This document shows, one piece after another, positions 8,737 through 18,880 of a stretch of DNA of 64,000 bases. Origin of the DNA: Halospina denitrificans (lineage in GTDB: Bacteria > Pseudomonadota > Gammaproteobacteria > Pseudomonadales > Oleiphilaceae); the NCBI RefSeq assembly GCF_004364635.1, contig NZ_SOAX01000001.1, positions 700,864 to 764,863 on the forward strand, in the 5' to 3' direction. The stretch's first letter is position 1. Each line of letters begins with the position of its first letter. Below the pieces are notes generated by a model that saw nothing but the letters and a program-made list of their open reading frames with translations, did not search any database and was not told the DNA's origin. The position numbers and the translations under genes were made by a program.

Positions 8737-11700
8737 CCACACACATGACATTGCGGCTTGCCTGGCACAATGACGGATGGAATGGGCGAATCTGCCAGAA
8801 CCCCGCTCAGAATACATACTGCGTTGGTTGTGCGTCTTACCCTGGCGAGCTCATCCGCGAACAACGTGACTTGGAGTGGGAAAAGCGCAACGCGGGCAAA
8901 AAATTCAATGAGCTGGATAGACCTCCCCCCTGCATGTACAGCGCCTCGGCCTTTGCGGAGGAAGGCTGTGAGATACTGGCTGATCCACCGGACTTTTTTA
9001 ATGACGACACTGAAACCCGGTACTGGGAAATTCCTCCAGCAACCGCCTGTACCTGGCCTTATGAGGCCATGTACAACAAGGAGGGGGTAAAAAAATCAGG
9101 TGGTGGGTTTGACTACGATAAGCGCCTCGAGCATGCCGAAGCGCACTTTCAAAGCTTCGAGCCCAATAAAAGCCTGGTGTTTTATTACGCTAACTATTCC
9201 AACCCTCTGAGTGACGATGAAAACCGCGTTTACGTGTTGGTTGGGGTGGCGCGGATCAAGGAGATTGCGCCCACGATTTTCTATGACAACTGTTCAGAAC
9301 GGACACTGGAAAAATACAAGGGCTTTGTGTGGCAACGCGGGATCACATCGCATTATCCCGAACAGGGGCTGCGCCTGCCCTACCATCGGTATCTGGATCA
9401 GCCGGATATTCTACAGCAATTCGCCGCCTACCCCGAGAACACGTGGCTTTGCAAATATGCCACGAAACCTGTCAGTGACGACGAAGCGCTGGGCTTGCTC
9501 GAGCAGCTCTTAGAGTCCGCACGGATCGTCCGCGACGATGTTCAGGACGACAGCGAAAACTGGGACCAACGCATCCAGTGGCTGGAAAGCTTAATCGCTG
9601 AACTCTGGATAAGTCGGGGCGCCTTCCCAGGGATGCCGGGCATTCTGGAATATCTGGGATTGGAAGAGGCCATCAGCGGCTTCAGGGCCATGGTGGAGAG
9701 CGGGGACGAACAAAAGGCGTTTTCGGAGGTTTCCGATTTTCTGGCCGGCCACATTGACTATGTCACAGCTTTTCATCCGCACGAGGATGAGCTGGAGGAG
9801 ATTCGTAGAACCATCGCGCTTGAGCATGATGACAACCTACCGCTAATGCTGAACGTGCTTTCCAGGGTGGCGCTGAATAAAGACCAATTAGAAGCAATCC
9901 TATCTGAAGATCGTTTCAAGAATGGCATAAGTGCTGAGCTTAAAGATCTGGAGGCGAATCCCTACTTGCTCTCCGAGCAGTACACGGGGAGTGATGGCGG
10001 AGACGTGATTCGTTGGAGCATGGTTGATCGGGGCATGCTGCCTTCTCCTGAGCTTTCTGGCACGCCGCTGTTCAAAAAGAATTCCAAAGAACGCATTCGG
10101 GCGTTATTGCTGGAGACCATCAGAGGTAATACCCAGCAGACCTTTATGCCGGCTTCGGTTCTGATCGATCAGGTCAATAAACGAATTCTGGCTCAGCCAG
10201 AATGGAAGCAAAATCTGATTACCAATAAATACCTGGGAGTCGATAAAGAGTTCTACGACGGGGCGATTTACCAGCGAACAGAAGATGGGGTCGTCTATCT
10301 CTATGCTTTAGAAAATTGGGACAACGAGCGCAAAGTTGAAAAGGAGTTAAGCCAGCTGCTGACGGCATCGGATATTAATCTACCACGACCCATTGGTAAC
10401 GATTTCTGGAAAAAGGTCCTTTTTCAGGAGGAGAGTTCGTTGGCTGCCAATGCTCGTGAGGAATATGAGGAAGCGATCGCCCAGCAGATCAAGGCCTGTC
10501 AGAGAATCATCAATAAACGCTTTGTAGCCGTGACTGGCGGGGCTGGCACCGGGAAAAGCACGGTGATCAAGGCCTTGATCAAGGCGATCTATAAGCTATA
10601 TGGAGAGGGTTCGAGCGTTGCGGTAGTTGCACCGACCGGAAAGGCGACGGACCGGATCCGGCGTCTTCTAACCGAAGACGGTTTAAACCCGGTCTTTACC
10701 TCTACGATTCATTCAATTCTGGCCAAGTACGGCTGGTTGAACCCCAACATGACCTTCCGATCCTCAGGGGGTAAACGCCTGGGGGACTACAGCACCGTGA
10801 TTATTGATGAGTCCTCAATGATTGACCTGTCCCTGATGTCTGCGCTGTTCCGGGCATTGGATTGGGGCGCGGTCAGCCGATTGATTCTGGTCGGGGATGC
10901 GGCCCAGTTGCCGCCAATCGGCGTGGGAAAGCTCTACGCCGACATCGTCTCTCATCTGCGAGCTCATTATCCGGATCACTTGGTTGAGCTTACTTCTAAC
11001 CTTCGTCAGCTTGAGAGTCGGGTGAGTGGTAAAGGCCACGGCATCCTCTCGCTCGCGAATCTGTTTATCAACGACGCGGTGCGAGGCGACCGGGAGGAGA
11101 ACGAAGCAGCTTCTGTTGAGCGCGAGCAGATGATAATGAAGCTGCATGAAGGTGGCGAGATTGATGAGGATCTGGACGTTGTCTATTGGAGCGATGCTGA
11201 GGCATTGCAAGAAACACTGATCAATCGCGTCACGCGTGATTTGACCACGGAAGACAACCAAGACAAGACCGACGCTCAAAAGTGGGGGCATGCTCTAAAG
11301 GACAATATCAATTGCTTCCAGATTTTGAGTCCCGTGCGTGGTGAACTCTACGGCACTGAGTCCATTAACCAGAACGTGCAGGCCTTTAAGAGTCAGTATT
11401 GGTTAAAGAAGGGTGCGGTTGATGGGATCACCCTCTTCGATAAAGTCATTCAGTTCGTAAATCGCCCGAGTTCAAGAGCGTTACGTGGGTTTGATTTCAT
11501 CACACGGCAAAAGCGCGCAGACATTGAAATCTTCAATGGTGAGATCGGAACTGTTGTGCCCATTGGGAAATGGTCAAAGATAAAAGCGCCTAACTATAAG
11601 GTCACCGAATTTGCAGTGCAGTTTTCCGGCAAAGAATTCATTAGCGTGAATTACACGGGTAGAGCAAGTGATAAACCGGAAGCTAATTTAGAGTTGGCCT

Positions 11701-12320
11701 ACGCAATCTCCGTGCATAAGGCTCAAGGCAGCGAGTTTGACCATGTCTACTTCGTTCTTCCGAAATCTAGCCACTCGGCGCAGTATATGGAGTTGGTCTA
11801 TACCGCACTGACCAGGGCAACTCGAAAATGCACGGTCTTTGTTGAGCAGGATGTCTCAACCGTGGTGAATGCGATGCGCCCTGAGCAGTCTGCATTGTCT
11901 ACCATCAATTCTTCGTTGTTTGAATTCCAGCCAGTCAAAGAGGCAATCATAAACAGAACGGACTGGTACGAGGCGGGGAAAATCCACCAGGCTCTCACCG
12001 GCGATATGGTCCGCAGCAAGTCGGAAGTGATCATTGCCAATATGCTGCATGAGCGTGACATTACCTTCTGGTACGAGAAGCCCCTTAAAGCAGCAGATGG
12101 AACCATGTACCTGCCAGATTTTACGCTTCAGGTAGGTGGGGAAGAATACTACTGGGAACACCTCGGGTTGCTGTCGCAACCTGAGTACGAGGAGCATTGG
12201 AAGGAGAAAGAAAGTTGGTACGAGCAACATTTCCCCGATCGTCTATACACCACGGAGGAGGGAGAAAGCTTGAGCAACGATGCTGAAGCCGTCATCCAGG
12301 AGATACTTGGGATGAAATGA
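8733..12320 (+). CDS. RecD-like helicase with C-terminal PD-(D/E)XK-like domain
   Basis: An 1195-residue SF1 helicase. The N-terminal 200 residues contain scattered cysteines (CQN, CVGC, PPC) and a YVLVGVARIKEI strand pattern that may be a PUA/EVE-like fold. Walker A GGAGTGKST is at about 598, IDESSMIDL at about 691, LVGDAAQLPP follows, and the UvrD-C2-type end has SVHKAQGSEFDHV and YTALTRATRK. The final ~100 residues (KSEVIIANML, YLPDFTL, YYWEHLG, then a Trp/Tyr-rich tail) look like a restriction-endonuclease-fold nuclease with PD and E-H in place of the classical ExK. The GTG start overlaps the upstream TGA by 4 bases with AAGGAG seven bases before it. After the stop there are 118 bases without a gene before the next helicase. 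Confidence 0.85.
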   Translation: MTTHMTLRLAWHNDGWNGRICQNPAQNTYCVGCASYPGELIREQRDLEWEKRNAGKKFNELDRPPPCMYSASAFAEEGCEILADPPDFFNDDTETRYWEIPPATACTWPYEAMYNKEGVKKSGGGFDYDKRLEHAEAHFQSFEPNKSLVFYYANYSNPLSDDENRVYVLVGVARIKEIAPTIFYDNCSERTLEKYKGFVWQRGITSHYPEQGLRLPYHRYLDQPDILQQFAAYPENTWLCKYATKPVSDDEALGLLEQLLESARIVRDDVQDDSENWDQRIQWLESLIAELWISRGAFPGMPGILEYLGLEEAISGFRAMVESGDEQKAFSEVSDFLAGHIDYVTAFHPHEDELEEIRRTIALEHDDNLPLMLNVLSRVALNKDQLEAILSEDRFKNGISAELKDLEANPYLLSEQYTGSDGGDVIRWSMVDRGMLPSPELSGTPLFKKNSKERIRALLLETIRGNTQQTFMPASVLIDQVNKRILAQPEWKQNLITNKYLGVDKEFYDGAIYQRTEDGVVYLYALENWDNERKVEKELSQLLTASDINLPRPIGNDFWKKVLFQEESSLAANAREEYEEAIAQQIKACQRIINKRFVAVTGGAGTGKSTVIKALIKAIYKLYGEGSSVAVVAPTGKATDRIRRLLTEDGLNPVFTSTIHSILAKYGWLNPNMTFRSSGGKRLGDYSTVIIDESSMIDLSLMSALFRALDWGAVSRLILVGDAAQLPPIGVGKLYADIVSHLRAHYPDHLVELTSNLRQLESRVSGKGHGILSLANLFINDAVRGDREENEAASVEREQMIMKLHEGGEIDEDLDVVYWSDAEALQETLINRVTRDLTTEDNQDKTDAQKWGHALKDNINCFQILSPVRGELYGTESINQNVQAFKSQYWLKKGAVDGITLFDKVIQFVNRPSSRALRGFDFITRQKRADIEIFNGEIGTVVPIGKWSKIKAPNYKVTEFAVQFSGKEFISVNYTGRASDKPEANLELAYAISVHKAQGSEFDHVYFVLPKSSHSAQYMELVYTALTRATRKCTVFVEQDVSTVVNAMRPEQSALSTINSSLFEFQPVKEAIINRTDWYEAGKIHQALTGDMVRSKSEVIIANMLHERDITFWYEKPLKAADGTMYLPDFTLQVGGEEYYWEHLGLLSQPEYEEHWKEKESWYEQHFPDRLYTTEEGESLSNDAEAVIQEILGMK

Positions 12321-12438
12321 TGGGGTTGTTGGCGGCGACCTGACGTCGAGGTAAGCCGGCCATGGCCCATTGCTCAAGGGGCAGAGCTGAGAGAGCAGCT
12401 CAGTTCTGCTGAGTCCATAAGGTATACGGATAATAAGA

Positions 12439-15400
12439 ATGATCCCAGCTCTGTTAGCCAATGAAGTATCGGCCGCGCTGCGCGAATTCATCGTCACCGG
12501 CTTTGAAACTGAGACGGATCCTTTCAAGGGTGAATTCCGCCGCCTGGTGGAAGAGCATCAGGATGGCGAGGCATTTCTGAAGGGGCCTTACGTGTCCGTC
12601 GGGCTTCCTTTTTTGACGGGATCGACAGGTCGGGATTTCTTTCAGGGCTTTGAAACCGAACATCCTCCCTATGCCCATCAGGAACAGGCATGGCAACGGC
12701 TAGCGTCGGACAAGCAAGCGGCTAACACGCTGGTAGCCACGGGTACGGGATCTGGTAAAACCGAGTGTTTTCTCTATCCGCTCCTTGATCACTGCCAGCG
12801 ACACGACGCATCGGGTATCAAGGCGATCGTGATCTATCCGATGAACGCCTTGGCGAGTGACCAAGCAAAACGTTTCGCGGAGATCATTCATAGTCAGCCA
12901 GCGTTAAAAGGGTTGCGAGTAGGCCTGTTTGTAGGTGGTGATGGTCAGGGTGCCAAATCCATGGGGCTGGACCATGTCATCACTGATAAGGAGGTTCTTC
13001 GAGATAATCCCCCCGATATCCTCCTGACCAACTACAAAATGCTCGATTTCCTGTTGATGCGTCCCAAGGACCAGAAGTTATGGGCGCACAACGGACCGGA
13101 TACGTTGAGGTATTTGGTAGTAGACGAACTGCATACGTTTGACGGCGCTCAGGGGACGGATTTGTCGTTGCTTATTCGCCGTTTGCGGGCACGGTTTGAG
13201 CTAGGCGACGAGGAACTGATCTGCGCGGGTACCTCCGCCACTTTGGGCGGTGAAAGCAGTATTGGCGGACTGTTGGAATACGCCTCAGATATCTTCTCCA
13301 GTCCTTTCCAACGAGGATCGGTGATTGCGGAACAACGCAAGAACGATTCCGAATTCATCGACGATATCCTTTACCTCAATCCAAACGCTGAAATCGGGCC
13401 TGAAGATCTACAAGGCGCGATGCTGGATGGCTTGGTCCCATACCTGAATAAAGCCTTCGAGTTCTATTTCAGCAAGGAGCCAGAGCACGACCTGAATACA
13501 GAAGCGGGTCGCAGTGCCCTGGGTAAAGAGCTTAAGCATCACGGCCAGCTGGCTAATCTGTTGCGTCAGCTGAAGCTGAGCAAAACCACGCCAACGTTTC
13601 GGGAATTGGTTGAGAAACTTGCAGCGCAGATTCCGAAACGGTTTGAGCGGGAGCCAGCGGTGGCTCTTGTCGCCTTGCTGTCTTTGATGGCCCATGCGCG
13701 GGATGAGGTGGGACGGCCTTTCGTTCAAGTGCGTCTTCAGCTCTGGTCCCGAGAACTAAGGCGGATATTGGGTACCTTACGAGAGCCTGAAGCACTGTCA
13801 GCGGATGGGGAGGATATTGATGGGAATTCTGCACCAAGCCGTCCTCCATTGCTTTCGTTTGGTGATGACCGCCCTCCGAAGAATCAGCAGCAAGTTCGAC
13901 TGCCTTTAGTTCAATGCCGGGAATGTCATGCCACCGCCTGGTTAACAACGATGGAGTTGAGTCATCCGACGGATCAGGTGGTTGAAACGGATCTTCAGTC
14001 CATTTATGCCGCCTTTTTCGGGAATAAGTCTGAAACCACCCTTTTGCTGCCGTGGCAGGGTGGGCAAAAGCAGTCTCCAGCAGGAATGCACTTAGACAGT
14101 TTCAGAGTGTGTCGCGAGTGCGGGAAAACAATGGCGCTGGAGTACACCGGTGAGTGCAAGGGATGCCAGGCTGGTAATGAGGCTTTGGTTAGAGTCAGCA
14201 AGCCGCACCAGCTGAAACAAGTACAACGGGCCAACGTGAAAAAGGTGGTGCACGAGCACGATTGTCCCTGGTGTTCTGCAAAATCGGCCTTGGTGGTTTT
14301 TGGTGCGCGAGCTGCCAGCTTGAGCGCAGTGGCTATCCATCAGTTGTTTAGCAGTCGCGACAATGATGATCGAAGGCTGCTCACTTTCAGCGATTCCGTC
14401 CAGGACGCGACACACCGGGCTGGCTTTTTTGCTGCACGTACTTGGCAAAACAACGTACGAATGGCTTTGACTCAGTTCTTTGAGCGCTGCTCTGGACCTG
14501 TGGCTCTCTTGGAGCTCCCCGAATTGTTCGAGCAATGGTGGTTAAATTACGGATCCCATCAAGGAAAGCTTGATTTACCCAGTTATCTGCGTGAGTTTAT
14601 GCCGCCAGATAAACGCTACAGGGCCGACTTCGAGTCGTTCGAGCAGTTTGGGGAAGTCGAAGATCCAACCTCCTTACTCAAACTCATTCGAGAAAGGATG
14701 CTTTGGCAAGCCCTTGAGGATTTGGGTTGGCGTTCTTTGGTTGGACGATCCATCAACCGCCTGGGTATCGCAGCGTTGCAATGGCCTGCCGAACTGGTGA
14801 ACGAAGCCGCCACAGAATGGGCAAGTACGGTGGACAACAGGCTTGGCTACCGCATCGGCGAGTCAGAGGCCAAGGGCTTTATGAGGGGGGTCGTTCAGCA
14901 CCTGGTGGGCTTGGGCGCCATAGGTTTGGATGATCTTAGGTACTATCGTGAAAAGTCGGGTAAGACTTATCTGTTGTCATTTTTGGATTATGCCCCCCCG
15001 CTTGGTCCCTCTTCCCCACGGCCAAAGTATCCGGCATTGGGCAAGGGCGAGGGCTATGAATCTATTAACAGCACCAATAATTCGAAGTCCTGGTATGAAG
15101 ATTGGTTGGCCTGCTTGAACCCTGATGCCTTGGTGGATCGCAAGCAACTTGAACATGTGCTTGTGGCTGCCTTAGAGACCCTGCGTGATAAGCAACTCTT
15201 AAAGGAGGAGTTGAACGAGCGTGGGATAAAGCTATGGGCGGTCAATCCAGAATTGCTCAGCGTTACAACTGAAGTACAGGGAGTGGAATGTCCTGGCCAC
15301 CGCCCGATGTACGTTGAATCCAATGAGGCAGAAGAGTGGATTGGCTTGCCCTTCATCACTGCTGCTCACCCGTCCCTTGTATATGAAAACACGTTTGCAG

Positions 15401-18400
15401 TGCGTGAGTCCCTTTATCGCAACCTGTTCCGTTACGGAGAGATTCACCGGGTGATCGCCCATGAACATACCGGCCTGCTCGGACCGAGTGAACGGACGCG
15501 GGTTGAAAACAGCTTCATCAATGGTAATAAACCCTGGGAATTCAACCTTCTTTCAGCCACGCCCACACTGGAGATGGGCATTGATGTAGGCGATCTGTCC
15601 AGTGTGTTGTTGTGTTCGGTGCCGCCAGCACAGGCCAATTATTTGCAGAGGGTAGGGCGTGGAGGTCGTCGAGACGGCAATTCGTTCGTTCTTACCGTTG
15701 CCAATGGCCGGCCCCACGACCTGGTGTTCTATGCGGACCCGAGTCGGATGTTGGATGCTCCGGTGGAGCCACCTGCGGTGTTCCTCAAGGCTCGGCATGT
15801 ACTGCGCCGACAACTGTTGGCTTACACCATGGATTGTTGGACTCTTAATGCCAATGGCGATAACCAGATCCCTGTCACCATGCAAGCGGTCTTGGATGCA
15901 GTGGAAAAGGCCCAGGAAGATCGTTTCCCCTACACGCTTCTGAACTTCCTGAAGCACAACATGCAGGAGATTTGGGACGAGTTCAGTAGGCACGTTGCTA
16001 CCGAACTGAGTGGCGACGATCTTGAATTGCTTCGTCAGTACCTGTTTGGCGGCCCCCAGCATCGAGACGATCATTTGCAGCTGTATCTTCTGGGGCGGCT
16101 GAAATTGGTCGCTGATGAGCGTAAGCAGATGGCTTCTACCATCAAGGAATTGGATCGCCAGCTGGAGAAGTTGCGTAAGCAGCCCCAAGACGAGCACACC
16201 CAAGACGAAATAGTCGAACTCGAACGAGAGGTTGCTGGCTACAGGAGTATGCGCATCCGCTTGAATAAGCGGGAGACCCTGAATTTCTTTACTGATGAGG
16301 GATTGCTGCCTAACTACGCTTTCCCCGAGGAAGGTACCACGCTCCATTCAGTCATTTTCCGCTCGGAGCGTCCATCTGGTGGGGATGGTGCGGAACGCGA
16401 ATTTGTTAAACGGGAATATGAATACCAGCGACCAGCGCAGGCTGCCTTGACGGAGCTGGCCCCCGAATCGGTGTTTTATGCCGGTAACCGCAAAGTCAAA
16501 ATCTCCCGGGTCGAAACAGCGAAGGGTCGGAATATTCAAGACTGGCGATTTTGCCCGCGCTGCCATTATTCGGCGCCAGCCGACGATCCAAACTCAGGCT
16601 TTGGTGATAAGGCGTGTCCGGCTTGTCACACCAATCGATGGAGTGACGAAAGCGCGCGAACCAAGATGCTGAAGATGACGCAGGTTTATGCGTTCACGAA
16701 TGCGAAGGATGCCGTACTAGATGACCGATCTGATGAGCGCGAGCCGGTTTTCTTCAATAAGCAGATGTTGTTCGATTTCAAGGCATCCAATGTGCCAATT
16801 ACCTGGGTTCTGGACGATAAGGATAAACCGTTCGGATTTGAATTTATCCGTTCTGCGAATTTTCTGGAGGTGAACTTTGGTCGGCGTGAAGGAGAAGAAT
16901 TTGTCTTCGAAGTCGCGGGGCAAAATCTACAACGCAATGGATTTCCCATTTGCAGGGAGTGTGGTTCTGTGCAAACCCGGTCAGCGGCTGCAGGCAAAGG
17001 GGAAGCAACCCACCTGAAGTCATGCAGTTTTTCTCGCGGGCCTAAGAAGTTGCCTGATGGCCGCGAGGATATCGGAATAGAAAATTGCCTTTATCTATAC
17101 CGGCGCTTCTCATCTGAAGCTTTGCGAATACTCCTGCCTCGCCTTTCCACTGGGGGTACCGAAGAGCAGATCAATTCCTTTGTTGCAGCCCTGCAACTTG
17201 GCCTGAAGCGACGGTTCGGCGGCAAAGTCGACCACCTGCGAGCAGCGCATCAGAGCGAGCCAGTCGATGAGACGGATGAGCGTCGCCACTTTATTGTTCT
17301 TTATGACTCTGTACCCGGCGGAACTGGCTATTTGCACGAGCTCCTTAGCAAGGCGGAAAACATGCAGTCGGTGTTCAGGATGGCCTATGACGTAATGACT
17401 GCCTGCGATTGTTACGACAATTCGATGGATGGTTGCTACCGCTGCTTACTTGAATACCGCAATGCGTATGGCATGGAAAGCACGAGCAAAGAGCTGGCGA
17501 TTGAGATGCTGAGGGATATCGTTGAGGGAGAGCACCAGTGGATCGAGGATGAACAGGGGCTGAGTGCGTTGGCGGGCAACCCCTGGATCGACAGCGAACT
17601 GGAGGCTCGGTTTCCTGAGGCTCTCCCACGATTCTCGGGCGATGACTGTGTCGGCAATCAAAAGGTGCGAGTTTCACAGGACATCATCAAAGGCAAGCAT
17701 GGCTATCGCCTTACTATTGGCAACACAGCCTATGAAGTGGAGTCACAGGTGGATATGGGAATGTCCGAAGGCGTCCAGTTTGCTAGCCGTCCCGACTTCG
17801 TCTTGTGGCCTGCTTCCAGTGGCGGTCGGCCCGTGGCCATCTTTCTCGATGGTTACAGACACCATGCTGAGAAAAGTAGTGATGATCTTTTGAAGCGCCA
17901 GGCGCTAATGCATGCCGGTTTCGTGGTTTGGACCCTGACCTGGTATGACGTGAATAAGGTGATGGGAGACAAGGCCACGGATGTTCCCTTGCTAACGGGT
18001 ATGACTTCCCCCGAACAGAACCACACGGCTATTGCCGGGCTCGCAAAGCTGGCGGGCACCAGTCAGACCGCCAGACACCAGAATAAAACGACCTTTGAGT
18101 TGCTTATGACGTTTCTTGCCAAGCAAGAAACAGTTGAATTCGAACAGCAGGCATTACTGTTTCTTATGCAGTGCTTTCCTGCCAAAGCTTTGGCACGTAA
18201 AGAAGCTAAACAAGAGGTGCTCGATGGACTGGAGGGCCTGCCGGTGGCGTTTACGGATCTTGCGCCTGATCCGGTCGCGCTTGCAGGTTCTGCAACCCTT
18301 AGTGACGAAAAAGGTGCGGCAGAGATAACACTGAGCCTGCTCGCCGGACAAAACTTGCTTCAGGAGTTCGATCTTAACGAAGCGATGGTTTCAGCCTGTT

Positions 18401-18879
18401 ATGACTTGCAGAAATCTAATGAGAGTAGCGCCCGTTACCAGTGGCAGCGATTTTGGTCGGTCGTCAACTTCCTGCAGTTTTTGCCGGTGTTCTATGCATG
18501 GACACCGGAATCCAGACACAGCGGCATTGCTGCTGGGATGCTTTGGCCGGAGCTTGAGACACAGCAAGGCGAGGAAACTGCGTCTCAGGAAGCGCCAGAT
18601 TGGTTTGACCAGCTCGATCATGAGGTTGCTGACTTGCTGAGTGGCGTCATCGATAAATTGCCTGTTGAGGCGCAGGTTGGAGAGGAAGTAATGAGTAATA
18701 CAGACGAGGTCGTTGGCGAGGCTGAGATTTTGCTTGAGGCGTATAAACTGGCTCTTCTTCTGGAAGATGTCCCTGATCAAATGGCGGCCAAGCCTTATCT
18801 GGAGGCTGATGGGTGGCGCGTCGCGACCACGGGGAAGGCATTGGTGGAAGCCCTAAACGAAATGAATTCAGGAGCCTGA
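12439..18879 (+). CDS. giant DEAD/DEAH helicase with DUF1998 (DruE / DrmA-DrmB-like)
   Basis: A 2146-residue protein. The N-terminal helicase core has Walker A ATGTGSGKT at 100-108, YPMNALASDQ, DELHTFDGAQGTDL at 229-242, and later ATPTLEMGIDVGD and QRVGRGGRRDG. Two zinc-ribbon-like clusters occur: CRECHA/CRECGK/CKGC/CPWC around residues 490-620, and CPRC/CPAC around 1370-1395. The C-terminal MZB/DUF1998 module has YDSVPGGTGYLHEL and CDCYDNSMDGCYRCLLEYRN. After it, RPDFVLWP, AIFLDGYRHHA and a VWTLTWYDV strand resemble a Vsr/restriction-like fold. Helicase plus DUF1998 in one chain of ~2000 residues is the layout of Druantia DruE; DISARM splits the two between DrmA and DrmB. The next gene starts one base after this stop, with AGGAG just before it. 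Confidence 0.85.
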   Translation: MIPALLANEVSAALREFIVTGFETETDPFKGEFRRLVEEHQDGEAFLKGPYVSVGLPFLTGSTGRDFFQGFETEHPPYAHQEQAWQRLASDKQAANTLVATGTGSGKTECFLYPLLDHCQRHDASGIKAIVIYPMNALASDQAKRFAEIIHSQPALKGLRVGLFVGGDGQGAKSMGLDHVITDKEVLRDNPPDILLTNYKMLDFLLMRPKDQKLWAHNGPDTLRYLVVDELHTFDGAQGTDLSLLIRRLRARFELGDEELICAGTSATLGGESSIGGLLEYASDIFSSPFQRGSVIAEQRKNDSEFIDDILYLNPNAEIGPEDLQGAMLDGLVPYLNKAFEFYFSKEPEHDLNTEAGRSALGKELKHHGQLANLLRQLKLSKTTPTFRELVEKLAAQIPKRFEREPAVALVALLSLMAHARDEVGRPFVQVRLQLWSRELRRILGTLREPEALSADGEDIDGNSAPSRPPLLSFGDDRPPKNQQQVRLPLVQCRECHATAWLTTMELSHPTDQVVETDLQSIYAAFFGNKSETTLLLPWQGGQKQSPAGMHLDSFRVCRECGKTMALEYTGECKGCQAGNEALVRVSKPHQLKQVQRANVKKVVHEHDCPWCSAKSALVVFGARAASLSAVAIHQLFSSRDNDDRRLLTFSDSVQDATHRAGFFAARTWQNNVRMALTQFFERCSGPVALLELPELFEQWWLNYGSHQGKLDLPSYLREFMPPDKRYRADFESFEQFGEVEDPTSLLKLIRERMLWQALEDLGWRSLVGRSINRLGIAALQWPAELVNEAATEWASTVDNRLGYRIGESEAKGFMRGVVQHLVGLGAIGLDDLRYYREKSGKTYLLSFLDYAPPLGPSSPRPKYPALGKGEGYESINSTNNSKSWYEDWLACLNPDALVDRKQLEHVLVAALETLRDKQLLKEELNERGIKLWAVNPELLSVTTEVQGVECPGHRPMYVESNEAEEWIGLPFITAAHPSLVYENTFAVRESLYRNLFRYGEIHRVIAHEHTGLLGPSERTRVENSFINGNKPWEFNLLSATPTLEMGIDVGDLSSVLLCSVPPAQANYLQRVGRGGRRDGNSFVLTVANGRPHDLVFYADPSRMLDAPVEPPAVFLKARHVLRRQLLAYTMDCWTLNANGDNQIPVTMQAVLDAVEKAQEDRFPYTLLNFLKHNMQEIWDEFSRHVATELSGDDLELLRQYLFGGPQHRDDHLQLYLLGRLKLVADERKQMASTIKELDRQLEKLRKQPQDEHTQDEIVELEREVAGYRSMRIRLNKRETLNFFTDEGLLPNYAFPEEGTTLHSVIFRSERPSGGDGAEREFVKREYEYQRPAQAALTELAPESVFYAGNRKVKISRVETAKGRNIQDWRFCPRCHYSAPADDPNSGFGDKACPACHTNRWSDESARTKMLKMTQVYAFTNAKDAVLDDRSDEREPVFFNKQMLFDFKASNVPITWVLDDKDKPFGFEFIRSANFLEVNFGRREGEEFVFEVAGQNLQRNGFPICRECGSVQTRSAAAGKGEATHLKSCSFSRGPKKLPDGREDIGIENCLYLYRRFSSEALRILLPRLSTGGTEEQINSFVAALQLGLKRRFGGKVDHLRAAHQSEPVDETDERRHFIVLYDSVPGGTGYLHELLSKAENMQSVFRMAYDVMTACDCYDNSMDGCYRCLLEYRNAYGMESTSKELAIEMLRDIVEGEHQWIEDEQGLSALAGNPWIDSELEARFPEALPRFSGDDCVGNQKVRVSQDIIKGKHGYRLTIGNTAYEVESQVDMGMSEGVQFASRPDFVLWPASSGGRPVAIFLDGYRHHAEKSSDDLLKRQALMHAGFVVWTLTWYDVNKVMGDKATDVPLLTGMTSPEQNHTAIAGLAKLAGTSQTARHQNKTTFELLMTFLAKQETVEFEQQALLFLMQCFPAKALARKEAKQEVLDGLEGLPVAFTDLAPDPVALAGSATLSDEKGAAEITLSLLAGQNLLQEFDLNEAMVSACYDLQKSNESSARYQWQRFWSVVNFLQFLPVFYAWTPESRHSGIAAGMLWPELETQQGEETASQEAPDWFDQLDHEVADLLSGVIDKLPVEAQVGEEVMSNTDEVVGEAEILLEAYKLALLLEDVPDQMAAKPYLEADGWRVATTGKALVEALNEMNSGA

Positions 18880-18880
18880 A

